Origin: Wyeomyia smithii
Lineage: Eukaryota > Arthropoda > Insecta > Diptera > Culicidae
Direction: 5' to 3'
DNA: 64,000 nucleotides
Assembly (NCBI RefSeq): GCF_029784165.1
Contig: NC_073695.1
Location: 104,216,255 to 104,280,254 of the forward strand
Both the position numbers and the translations under genes were made by a program. Below are positions 54,523 to 64,000 of the stretch, one piece after another. Position 1 is the first letter of the stretch. Every line of letters starts with the position of its first letter. The notes below the pieces were generated by a model. That model was not told the origin of the DNA and searched no databases. It saw nothing but the letters and a program-made list of their open reading frames with translations.

Positions 54523-55490
54523 GGAAAATGCATTTAATTTATTGAAACTGGTCGCATATGGAAGAATTTAATTGGTATCTAATCGTATCAAAAGGATTCT
54601 GATTGTTTTCAGAGGAAATGTTTGAAAAAATTGAAGCTATTCATGTGTTATCATGTTTTTATCATGTATTGGAAAATTTATACAAAATCAATGAAATTAT
54701 CATGAAAATCAGGTTTTTTCAAGAGCATTTAATGAGCATTAAATTATTATGACCATTCTACAACAGTTTATTGCCTAAAAACGCTGTTTCTGGCCAATGT
54801 TCTCTGCTAACTTTTTTCTTAAGCTAGCAGAACAATATTTTTGAAAAAAATATATTTAATGAGAAAATGCACCCAAGTTATTGAAACTGCTCGCATATGG
54901 AAGCATTTAATTGGTATCTAATCGTATCAAAAGGATTCTGATTGTTTTCAGAGGAAAATGTTTGAAAAAATTGAAGCTTTTCATGTATTATCATATTAAT
55001 GAAAAATTTATACAAAATCAATAAAATTATCATGAAAATCAGGTTTTTCAAGAGCATTTAATGAGCATTAAATTATTATGACCATTCTACAACAGTTCAT
55101 TGCTTGAAAATGCTGTTTCTGGCCATTGTTCTGCTAACTTTTTTCTTGAGCTAGCAGAACAATATTTTTGAAAAAAAAAAATTTAATGAAAAATGCACCT
55201 AAGTTCTTAAAACTGCTCGCATATGAAAGCATTTAATTGCTATCTAATCGTATCAAAAGGATTCTGATTGAAAAAATTGAAGCTATTCATGTATTATCAT
55301 GTTTTTATCATATTATGGAAAAATTTATACAAAATCAATAAAATTATCATGAAAATCAGGTTTTTTCAAGAGCATCAAATGAGCATTAAACGTTTTTGAC
55401 CGTTATAGAACTGTTTTGTGTCTAAAAATGCTATTTTCTTATATTGTCTGCTAGCTATTTTCTTAAGCTAGCAAACAAGTGCATTTTTCA
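54523..55490. repeat. Three tandem units of about 330 bp in the right foldback arm
   Basis: Units start at about 54523, 54860 and 55188. Each contains GCTCGCATATGGAAGCATTT or a variant, ATCTAATCGTATCAAAAGGA, GAAAATCAGGTTTTT and TTTCTTxAGCTAGCAGAACA. The last unit is shorter. Confidence 0.85.
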
Positions 55491-55619
55491 AAGAAATGAT
55501 GGGGCATTAAATTCGTCGATATGGCATTAAATGAGCATCGAATGAGCACTAAATTTTCATGCTATTAACTCTTTGTTCTGCTGACTTTGTACTTCCAGCT
55601 TAAGGGACATCATTTTAAC

Positions 55620-56066
55620 GTGATACAGAAGGGTGGTCAATGAATGGTATTTTCAACAAAAAACAATCGGAATTCCAAGCATCCCGTGAAATAAATGGCA
55701 ACGCATCCAAAGCACATCACATACTCTTCCCGAGCGAAAGCAATATAATACTGAAACAGAAGAAAAAACAGTCTCTAATACTGAAGTTGTATACATTAGT
55801 AACCACGTGTATCAAATAACTAGCAACGACCAACCGGTCATCTGTTGATGTTCTATATCCAAAACATGCGAGAATATGCGTGAACAAGCGATTTTCCAGC
55901 GGCTGTCACAACACAAAACAGAAAGGCATTCGATATCGGAGAAAAAAACCTATTCGTATAGAATGCCATCTCAAGACAATCAAAGAGTGCGCGGCGGATG
56001 ATTGGCCTTCGATTACCTTGATTCGCACAGCCGAGTGAAAATTGTGTGTATTTTTGTTTCCCACAG
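55620..56066. other. Unassigned DNA upstream of a candidate exon
   Basis: No repeat or gene recognised; ends at a TTTGTTTCCCACAG acceptor-like site. Confidence 0.4.
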
Positions 56067-56287
56067 AGTTAAACAATTTGGATAGCAGTAGTAACGGTTC
56101 GAAAGCAAAGTTAGTGTCTGCGTCGCTACAAAACAACTATCGAGTGCTAGTGTGTTCCGTGCAGCATCGGGAATCTTCTGCAGTCGGGACGGGAGCAGAC
56201 TGAAGGTGAACGAGGTCAGGATCATTCGATCGTGCAGTTTCTGCAACAACGGCAACGGCTGCTATTTCATTGCAATGGAAGTTGTAC
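56067..56287 (+). other. Candidate non-coding exon
   Basis: Less AT-rich than its neighbours, preceded by TTTGTTTCCCACAG and followed by GTACGTGAGAAT, so it has acceptor- and donor-like borders. An ATG at 56274 (CAATGGAAGTTG) is near the donor. It may belong to the same transcript as the 46-kb candidate, but no coding frame supports this. Confidence 0.25.
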
Positions 56288-56329
56288 GTGAGAATTGGAT
56301 TTTGTGATTGCATTAATCGTTGTTGTTAA

Positions 56330-57071
56330 GGGGTTATATACCTTTTTAGTTTTCAAAAAACCGAAAATTTTTTTATTGTATTATTTTCAAATACAACATC
56401 TTGAGAACATTTTCACAAATTTTCATAAAGATCTGAGCAATAGGAAAAAAGTTAGAGCGATTTGCAGCGCGCCTCGCCACGGCCGCATAAGCTAAACTTG
56501 AAACTTTACACGCGATTATCTCGGAATAGTGTTTTCCGAAAAATGACTTTGCCGTGATCCTGATTGCGGGAAAACTACTGAACCGATTTCCTTCATCTTT
56601 TTTTTTTTTAATTTTCGTTATTAAATTCGCCGATCCTTGAACGATCGCTTTTTGAAACATAGAGTTACATTTTGCCGCAAAAAAAAATTAATGCAATTTT
56701 TAGCGCTCAAAACGTGCATTTTTTGGGAAAAACGTTCCCATTTGCACTGAAAACAAAATACCCACAAAAGCGATCGTTCAAGGACCCGGCACACTTCTAA
56801 ACTAATGAAATAATATGAGTTTTTTGATTTCGGTTGACCCGCTGAATCTCTATCAGGATCACCGCAAGCCTCTGCAAAAAAATAGCGTTTCGGGGAAACG
56901 GCCATTACTCTAGTAATAATTGGTATATCTCAAAATCAAACGTATTTTTTTGTTGTTGATAAACTGTACTTTCAGAAAAATACCCCTTTGATGCAATGAA
57001 AATGGTGCTATACACTTAAAAATAGATTCAAACTTCCCTCATTTTTCTCGACTAAGAAGGTATATAACCCC
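56330..57071. mobile_element. 742-bp TTAA MITE
   Basis: TTAA at 56326-56329 and 57072-57075 flanks ends GGGGTTATATACCTT and AAGGTATATAACCCC. An internal inverted pair around GATCGCTTTT / AAAAGCGATCGTTCAAGGA lies at 56637-56653 and 56764-56782. piggyBac-like by target site. An old relative is at 6545-6790. Confidence 0.8.
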
Positions 57072-57075
57072 TTAA

Positions 57076-57582
57076 GGTAAGTGAATTACGTGGACAATTA
57101 GCTCCATTGTTTTTTTTTTATTATTAGTGTCGATTAATTTCGACTCCGATGGCAAGCTTAACCATTCAAAAACCCATTTCGCAGCAGTTAAGTTTCCACC
57201 TGTATTGGTTTAATATTGCCCGAAAATCTGCCTGTGCCTCATGGTGTGTGGTAGGGTGAGCCGCTTCATGCGTTATTTCTTGTTCAAATATTTCTTTTCG
57301 TTTATCACTCGATCCAATATCAATGATTATTGATTTGTCAGCTGCCTTTTTCTTTAGCCTCAAAGTCAGAAACTACATTATTGGAATAATTTCATTTCGG
57401 CTTTCACGAGACAATAGTTATTGTAAGATTGTGTAGTAGACGCAATTTGTAACATTACAATGTTATTAAGCTTCGTTACTATCAAAATTATACTCGTTTC
57501 AAGAATTATAACTTGTACAATTATGTCTTTTGGCCATTTATTCTCAAGCTTTAAGTTTTTTAACACCGAAGAGTTTGATTCT
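57076..57582. other. Unassigned AT-rich DNA
   Basis: No gene or repeat recognised. Confidence 0.4.
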
Positions 57583-58030
57583 AGAGTAAGGAACGACTTA
57601 AGCAGTGGCGCCTATTTTAATCAGTCGAAGAAAACAGGCCTCAAACTCCTGAATTTTGATTAATATCGACAATTTCAATGATGGAAACGGAAACTTTGAT
57701 TGTCTAGCTGTCTGACGAAAATAAGAAATGCCGTTAATCACAAAGAAATCTGTGAACAAACATCATTCGAAACAAATCGACATATATTGCAACCATTCGG
57801 GAGCCACTTCGGGTGCTGAAAAAAACGCCTGCAAAACAGATGGAAACTGCTTAAAATAGGTTCGGGGTGATTGGATCAGTGTCCCTCGATTGGTAACTTT
57901 AATTAATTATTGTTAAAGTTTGCTAACTTAGTTTTACAATCTGAAAACAAGTGCTGACAGAAAAAAAGATAGAGAACAGATTGATATACTTCTGTTTGAA
58001 TTTCACCCAACACATATCGAGTATTGCAAA
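57583..58030 (-). mobile_element. MITE family A, inverted copy
   Basis: The reverse complement of the element at 58058-58552, beginning GAGTAAGGAACGACTTAAGC and lacking the last 60 bp or so at the junction side. With the next entry it forms a head-to-head pair. Confidence 0.8.
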
Positions 58031-58057
58031 GCTTTCAAAATAAAAATATATGTCATA

Positions 58058-58552
58058 GGGTAGGGAACATATTTTAAGCAGCTTTAGGAACCGCCTGTGT
58101 ATTCAGACGAAATACTCGAAATGTGTTGGGTGAAACTCAAACTGTAGTATATCAACCTGTTCGCTATCGTTTTCTCTATCAGAACTTGTTTTCAGATTGT
58201 AAAACTAAGTTAGCAAACTTTGACAATCGTCAATCAAAGTTACGAATTGAGGGACACCTTCCAATCACCCCGAACCTATTTTAAGCAGTTTCCATCTGTT
58301 TTGCAGGCGTTTTTTTTTCAGCACCCGAAGTGGCTCCTGAATGGCTGCAATATAGGTCGATTTGTTTCAATTGCAATTGTTCACAGATTTCTTTGTGATT
58401 AACGGTTTTACTTATATTCGTAAGGCAGCTAGACAATCAAAGTTTTCGTTTCCATCATTGAAATTGTCAATATTGATCAAAATGCATGAGTTTGAGGCCT
58501 GTTTTCTTTGACTGATTAAAATAGGCGCTACTGCTTAAGCCGTTCCTTACCC
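58058..58552 (+). mobile_element. MITE family A, complete copy
   Basis: 495 bp, starting GGGTAGGGAACATATTTTAA and ending GCTTAAGCCGTTCCTTACCC; inverted repeats GGGTA(A)GGAAC. TA flanks each end. It serves as the reference for the interrupted copy at 3001-4703. Confidence 0.8.
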
Positions 58553-58629
58553 TACTATGAATATTGCCAACATCTTACTTAATTTACTTTTTTAGCGACA
58601 GATCATAGAGACAGATCCTTTGTAGAATT

Positions 58630-60440
58630 CAGAATACGCCTCCATAAAACTCGGTCGTGGGTTGCTCCTCTCCAGACGCCCTTAGACTCGCTGCTCGGGC
58701 ATCCAAGTTGACAGTACACAACCAACGCGTGCGGGGTTTGTCTCGAAGTCGTCGGTTTCTATCTCTGTTGAATATTATCTTTGGTGGTCGCTCGCTCCCA
58801 GACGGTCTCAAGGTACGACGCTGGCCTAACAAGCTAGTCGTCGTGAGTTCGAGACTCGGCTCGAGTAAAGACTGTTAGTGTAAGTAGGATCGTAGTGCTA
58901 GCCCCGCAATTGTCCTGTACACTAAACAGTTGGCTGCGAAGTCTGTGTATAAAAAAACAGAAGGTCGAGTTCCGAATCAGAATGTAGCAGCGTGATTCAT
59001 GCCACTGCGCCACACGCGCTGCAAATATTGCTCGCAGGATTCTACTCTCGAAGACCCTAAGCACTCACCGATCGGCTTGCTTTTACGTTCACGTTTCATG
59101 TCAGTAGAGCGCCACAGGGAGAGCCAGCGTCCTACAGAGCGAATTTCGTACGGATCTGTAGGCTGTAGGACCTAAGCTGGCTACGCGATTCGTTATGAGC
59201 CCTGTTCGCTACCGCAATCCATCTCTTCACCTCGCGGCTCTCCTTGTTATCATACATTACGAGTTACTAGGATAAACAAATTCATCTACCACTTCGACCA
59301 ATCACCAGCGTCCGTAGGACTCCCAAGCTCTCCATTACCTTCTGAAAGCCGTAGACACCTCTCCACAGTTCTACGATCAACACCGACGATATCGATATCG
59401 TCCGCAAAGCCTAGAAGTATCTGAGACATCGTGATGAACTACAACTTTGTTGAACAGCAAGTTCGAGAGCCCTTTGCTTCAGACCATCCAACGTCACAAA
59501 CGCGTCCCGAATTGCACCCGCTTTGTGAAACCGTCGAGAGTCGCACGTATCAGCTTAATCAGTTTTGTTGGAAACCCATGTTCAAATATAATGTAATACA
59601 ACTCGTCGCGTTTCACTAAATCGTACGCTGCATCTGTCTGCAAGTTGTGTTTTCGAAACTTATCGAGGATCTTTCTTGAGGGTCCAGCTCGTAAACCGCA
59701 CTGGTGTTCACCGACAAAGGCTTTCTGCTATAGCGTCAGTCTATGGAACAGAATGCGGAAACCTTTTTTTATATGTAGAAATAAGAAGGGTCATGCCTCG
59801 ATGGTTGCTATAGCTGACTGTGTGTCCCTTCTCATTGATAGGGCATATGAGTTTTTCTCTTTTCTATAGTTCTAGCTTTCCTCTATTTCTCCAGCTGTTT
59901 TACTGGATGTGCCTCCACTGCTTATTTAGGTCCTCTTCAACTGGCTCATCAATCCTTCCATCAACTTTCCGAGAGTACTATGCAGCAACTCCTTCCGCTG
60001 ATATTCAGACCATCTTCCTCTGCTATTTCGATTTAAAAACGTTAGACAGTCGGGCGCGATTCTAGCTCAACTCATTATAGTGATCTGATTGAGACCTAAC
60101 GTTTGCACAAAGACTGCACATCGATGATATGTGAAAAGTGCCGGCCGTCGATCAGCATGTAGTCGATCTGAGAGCAGGTTTCTTCATTGGGGTGTCTCTA
60201 CCGGCAACACCAAAAACCAATACCAATGACGGGAGAAACGAAAACATCCCGTCCGACTTTTGCGTTCATATTTCTGATGAAAGTCTTCATGTCGTAGTGA
60301 GAGCACTCCCCATACAAACGTATACTGTCTACCGTCCAGAATTCACGTTCATCGGTTTTTGGCCAACGCACTGCTTGTTTGGCTGCTACCTGCACAATTG
60401 CCTTCCGCAGCTCTCTGGCCAAGACGCCCGCTTATGCCGG
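58630..60440 (-). pseudogene. Degenerate LINE, endonuclease to C-terminus
   Basis: In minus-strand order: KTFIRNMNAKVGRDVF and SQIDYMLIDGRHFS (endonuclease), GEHQCGLRAG and KHNLQTDAAYDLVKRDELYY with FEHGFPTKLIKLIRATLDGF (reverse transcriptase), a DIDIVGVDRRTVERCL-like block with no intact catalytic pair, then linker sequence to about 58630. Stops and frameshifts are throughout. It is related to the fossils at 2881, 11070 and 22240. Confidence 0.75.
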
Positions 60441-60454
60441 TTTGAGTAAAGTCC

Positions 60455-61930
60455 TAATACAGTCGCCGTTCGATAACTGCAAGACTTTTAGCTGCAACGC
60501 TTTTCAACTGCAAGACTGATAACTGCAACAACTTTGCAGTTATCGGACCGCAATCCGTCAAATCTGATGTCAAAGTCATATTTGACATTACAGTGACAGA
60601 TCTCGCGGGGGGATTCTAAATGCTTTCGAAAATGAAATTTGTTGAAACTCTAGGAACATTTCAAAAGGACTCTTTCATTTCTCTCGATTTTTTTTCGATT
60701 TCGTTAACTTGTTGTCTCTTCATTCTAGATGTGAGATTACAGATCTCCACTATTAATCAATGAAGCAAAATCATCATGTCATGTGGTTCATTTTCCGTAA
60801 TTAGGCCGTTACAAATTTTATTTTCATTTTATGTCACACCCCCCCCCCCTTCCAAAAATCTTGAATAATGGAAGGGGAAAAAAAGTACAAACCGTTTTGT
60901 TCATTTTATTGGGTTTCCGACAGCATAAATGCTTAATTTAGCAACAAACAAGCAGTGATGGAAACGAAACGAATATGATGCAATCATCGTTTAATCTCCA
61001 CATGTACACATCATGAAGTGTACAGACCGCGACTAAACTTGAATCCTCTCAACACATAACGAAATGATGATATGGTGCGTAGGTTTCTGGGAAAAAATAA
61101 ACACATGACTAGACTACATCTGCTCTGAGAAGCGATTCGCTCGTTGCGTTTGTCTCTCCATATGCCGGTCGTTAGGGGAACAAAGAATAGCAGCAGAAGA
61201 ATATCATGTCGCCTGAGCAGCAGCAGAGGTGTGGTGCGGTTAGAGGGAAAGTGTGGGGGAAGGGACTACTTCGACAGCGGTTGACTTGAGCGAGAGTAGG
61301 AGAGCATACATTGTCATTTTCTTTCTTTTTCTGACAAAAAAATCATATTCATGGGAAAGAACATAACAAGATCTGATCGCTCTGTGCAACAGAGACGAAT
61401 AACTTCATATACCGAGTTGTGCACATTGAGAACCATATGTTGTGGTGTACACTAACGACAAGCAATATATCGTAAAAAGGAAAGCAAAGAGAGTGTACCA
61501 ACACCGATATATTGTTATTCGCATACTGACGACTATGTCAGCGCATCTTAGGCTTTCTTTATATGTATTCAAAATCGCTAGAGGTGATTTTTATCCATCG
61601 CTGCAAACAAGTCCAGTGACAGCGAGAGTGTCGTCAAAAGGCAAACGAAATGAATAATAATAATAATAATAAAGTGTTATGTTTCAACATTTATTTGAGT
61701 GCAAGTTACAAACGTCATAACTTGCATACAAACTTTGATCAAAGATATTTCTTTTTTTTCCGTCTCGGTGTTATTTTTTTTGCCACCCCCTTTGCTAATT
61801 TTGATAACCTTGGACATAAAAAGAATTCGAAATTTGTATCAGCCTTACTATAAGAGAAAAAAATATCCCCTGTGCATTGTTTGGCTAGCTTTCACTACTC
61901 AGCGAGGCAATGCATAGTAGATCACTAATA
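60455..61930. other. Mixed unassigned DNA with small repeats
   Basis: CAGTCGCCGTTCGATAACTG at about 60461 with a GATAACTGCAACAA...TTGCAGTTATC hairpin (60508-60543) resembles a pogo-type transposon end. A run of about 12 C lies at 60839-60850. A short (AAT)n lies at 61652-61670. No gene recognised. Confidence 0.45.
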
Positions 61931-61934
61931 ACAC

Positions 61935-64000
61935 TGTGCTACAAATGAAAAAAATATGCAAGAACTTCTGAAGTGACCTAGTGTAGGTTGTAGGGCTTGT
62001 TGAGTGTAACATTCGCTCATACTAGAAATTTTCCAAACACCCCCAAAATCTGAAGTTATGATCAAAATACGGTTTTTTGGACCTCAGCGCATATAATATT
62101 TTTAACTCAGTCATTGATCAACCGATTTCCAATATTTAGGCAGTTTTAGAAATAAAACAAATAAAGCTTTCAAAATATATATAGGTTTGTTCTGATATCA
62201 ATGAAACATGTTAGGTTATTTGAGTTTATATCTAATTTTTTAGACTTTTTCACGCAATTTTTCAATTTAATCTTAAATTTGCCGTCTGTTTTTGTAAGAA
62301 ACATACCACAAATACACTATTATTTTCAAAAGTATATTCAATTCCGAATCAAATGAAGGTAGTTTTGTAGAAATCGGTTGATATTTGGCTAAGATATATA
62401 TATTTTTTACAATAAAACCAGAATTTTTGGCTTTTGTCGCACAACTATTTCACGGTGCTATAAATGATGAAAAAATGCAAGAACTTTTGATGTGACTTAG
62501 CGTGGGTTGTAGCTTTAGTCAAGTGTTACTTGCGCGTTTACTTGAAGTTTCTCAAATACCCCAATAATTATAAGTTATGTTCAAACCTGGTTTTTACCTT
62601 AGCTCACATTTTTACTTTCAATACGGTTATTTTTCAACCGATTTTTTATGTTATGGCTGTTTTGGAAAAGCGATAAATAGAGCATTTGAAATATATAAAT
62701 ATGTCTAAAAAGTTTACCTATATGTGATGAATCGTTTAAAAAGAAATAAGATGGTTTATGGTATTTTCAAATTTTTAAATTTATCCGCAATTTTTCACAC
62801 ATTTTTGTAATCATGGAGCTTCAATTACTGTAAGATTTGGAAAGTTCATTTTAGTACCAAACGGAAACAATAGGTGTTGTTAATGAAAATCTGTTAAAAT
62901 TTGGCTGAGAAATGATTTGATGAAACCTAAGTATATGGTGGAAAACATCAAGTCATATCTCATCCAAATTATAACAGATTTTCATGAACAACACTCACTG
63001 TTTCCGTTTGGCACTAAATGTACTTTTCAAATTCTACAGCAATTAAAGCTCGTTCGTTACAAAAATGTGTGAAAAATTGCGAATAAATTTGGAAAATTTG
63101 AATATAACATAGTGTTCAGAGCAGAATCGGGGTTTTCGGCTTTGTTCTCGTTAAGCACCACACAGGATTTAAATTAAACTAACGATCACTGAGAACAACT
63201 TTTATTTGAGATCCGAACCGCTTCGCGTCTCGATGGGAAAGGTTCGTTTTCTGTTAGTCGATAAGCGTACGGCGGCAGCGCCGTCACGCTGCCCATTTAT
63301 AAATATCGGTAGGAATAAATTGTACAGTATAGCGAATATGTGCGTTGCCTTCGTCGTAGGAAAGAAAACTTCTCCCTGGGCCTTAATTGCCCCATCATGA
63401 TGCCAAAGGGTGAAATTATACACAACGTAGGGCCGTGCGCGATCACATAGACTATCCTATTTACTTTTAAACTATTCATCACATATAGGTAAAATTTGAA
63501 AAAAATCATCTTATTTTATTTAACACAAATCATCTTTTTTTATTTAAAACTATTCAGACATATTTATATGTTATATGTTTCAAGAGTTCTATTTTTCGCC
63601 TTTCCAAAACAGCCAAAATATGAAAATTCGGTTGAAAAATAACCGAATTGTACATAAAAATGTGAGCTAAGGTAAAAAACAGGGTTTTGACCATAACTAA
63701 TATTTTTTGGGGTATTTGAAAAACTTCAAGTAAACGCGCAAGTAACACTCGACTAAAGCTACAACCCACACGAAGTCACTTAAAAAATTCTTGCATTTTT
63801 TCATCATTTGTAGCTCCGTGAAATAATTTTTCGATAGAAGCCAAAAATTCTGGTTTTATTAAAAAAATATATAATTTAACCAAATATCAACCGATTTTCA
63901 CAAAACTACTTTCAATCGATTCGAAATTGAATATACTTTCTAAATTATAGTGTATTTGTGGTATGTTTCTTACAAAAATAGACGGCAATTTAAAATTAAA
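61935..64000. mobile_element. Second foldback-type element, runs off the window
   Basis: The left arm 62262-62716 matches the right arm 63553-64000 in reverse complement (TAAGAAACATACCACAAATA, CAATAAAACCAGAATTTTTG, TTGCATTTTTTCATC). The left arm is preceded by a diverged direct copy of its inner part at about 61940-62190, a period of roughly 520 bp, so this arm is also tandemly built. A smaller palindrome (62770-62905 and 62945-63107) and a solo LTR sit in the middle. The right end is beyond 64000, so length and target duplication are unknown. No transposase seen. Confidence 0.7.
63113..63445. mobile_element. Solo LTR with CATAG target duplication
   Basis: 333 bp, starting TGTTCAGAGC and ending GCGCGATCA, flanked by exact CATAG (63108-63112, 63446-63450). 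It carries TATAAAT and AATAAA signals, which can be read in either direction, so orientation is uncertain. It is much less AT-rich than its host. A TG...CA unit with 5-bp duplication is what LTR-LTR recombination leaves behind. Confidence 0.75.

Larger units (their letters stand above)
52677..55610. mobile_element. Foldback element with tandem-repeat arms and 9-bp target duplication
   Basis: It starts ATGTCCCTTAAGCTGGAAG and ends with the reverse complement. CATTTTAAC is duplicated exactly (52668-52676, 55611-55619). The outer arms (about 520 bp, 52677-53197 and 55085-55610) are highly similar. The right arm is longer because it holds three head-to-tail units of about 330 bp; the left arm holds little more than one. 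Long, unequal, internally repetitive inverted repeats and a 9-bp duplication are the properties of Drosophila Foldback elements. The central 1.3 kb has no recognisable transposase, so it is non-autonomous. The family is not one I can name. Confidence 0.85.

Noticed and set aside
54523..55490. CRISPR-like array
   Set aside because: Units are about 330 bp, adjacent without unique spacers, in a eukaryotic foldback arm.

Overview
This is eukaryotic, AT-rich and very transposon-dense DNA, most likely a dipteran and probably a culicine mosquito. The reasons are a Tc1/mariner remnant with the D-37-E catalytic spacing described from mosquitoes, an apparently full-length Juan-like LINE, an insect-type Patj gene (L27 plus four PDZ domains), an insect DnaJ-1 heat-shock gene with short introns, and dozens of MITEs nested in one another. 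There are no bacterial-style operons, no rRNA and no stand-alone tRNA gene. The species cannot be fixed from the sequence alone.

Host genes. Only two are secure, both on the minus strand. Patj lies at 27106-30173 (three coding exons, 915 residues). DnaJ-1 lies at 36858-37928 (intronless CDS, with a predicted 63-bp 5'UTR intron, a TATA box and a canonical heat-shock element upstream). A third, unrecognised gene for a small secreted acidic protein lies at 9213-10361 (+). Its first exon is split by a 621-bp element with a clean TAAT duplication, so this allele looks broken. Candidate non-coding 5' exons near 46.0-46.4 kb and 56.07-56.29 kb are weakly supported.

Layout. 0-5 kb: mariner remnant, (TA)n, a tRNA-derived SINE, then a LINE fragment split by several nested MITE layers. 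5-9 kb: mostly unassigned. 9-11 kb: the broken secreted-protein gene and a MITE. 11-25 kb: a nest in which a Ty3/gypsy element (minus strand, LTRs at 20746-21174 and 12848-13279) sits inside a decayed copia element; the gypsy is itself split by a 5'-truncated LINE and by an unidentified 1.4-kb insert, and more LINE debris and a MULE-like MITE lie to the right. 25-30 kb: Patj and its downstream DNA. 30-36 kb: MITE archipelago. 36.8-38.3 kb: DnaJ-1. 38-45 kb: MITEs and a compact gypsy with identical-length LTRs whose gag is fused in frame to RNase H. 45-48 kb: two Harbinger-type MITEs, possible promoter and a near-perfect hairpin MITE. 48.1-52.6 kb: Juan-like LINE with both ORFs open, Inr/DPE promoter and a 16-bp target duplication. 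52.7-55.6 kb: a foldback element with a 9-bp target duplication and tandem repeats in its arms. 56-61 kb: TTAA MITE, a head-to-head MITE pair and a LINE fossil. 62-64 kb: a second foldback-type element holding a solo LTR and running off the window.

The most noteworthy items are the foldback element at 52677-55610, the Juan copy next to it, and the transposon-split secreted-protein gene. The genes do not form a pathway: Patj acts in epithelial polarity and DnaJ-1 in protein folding, and the rest of the window is a record of successive transposon insertions.
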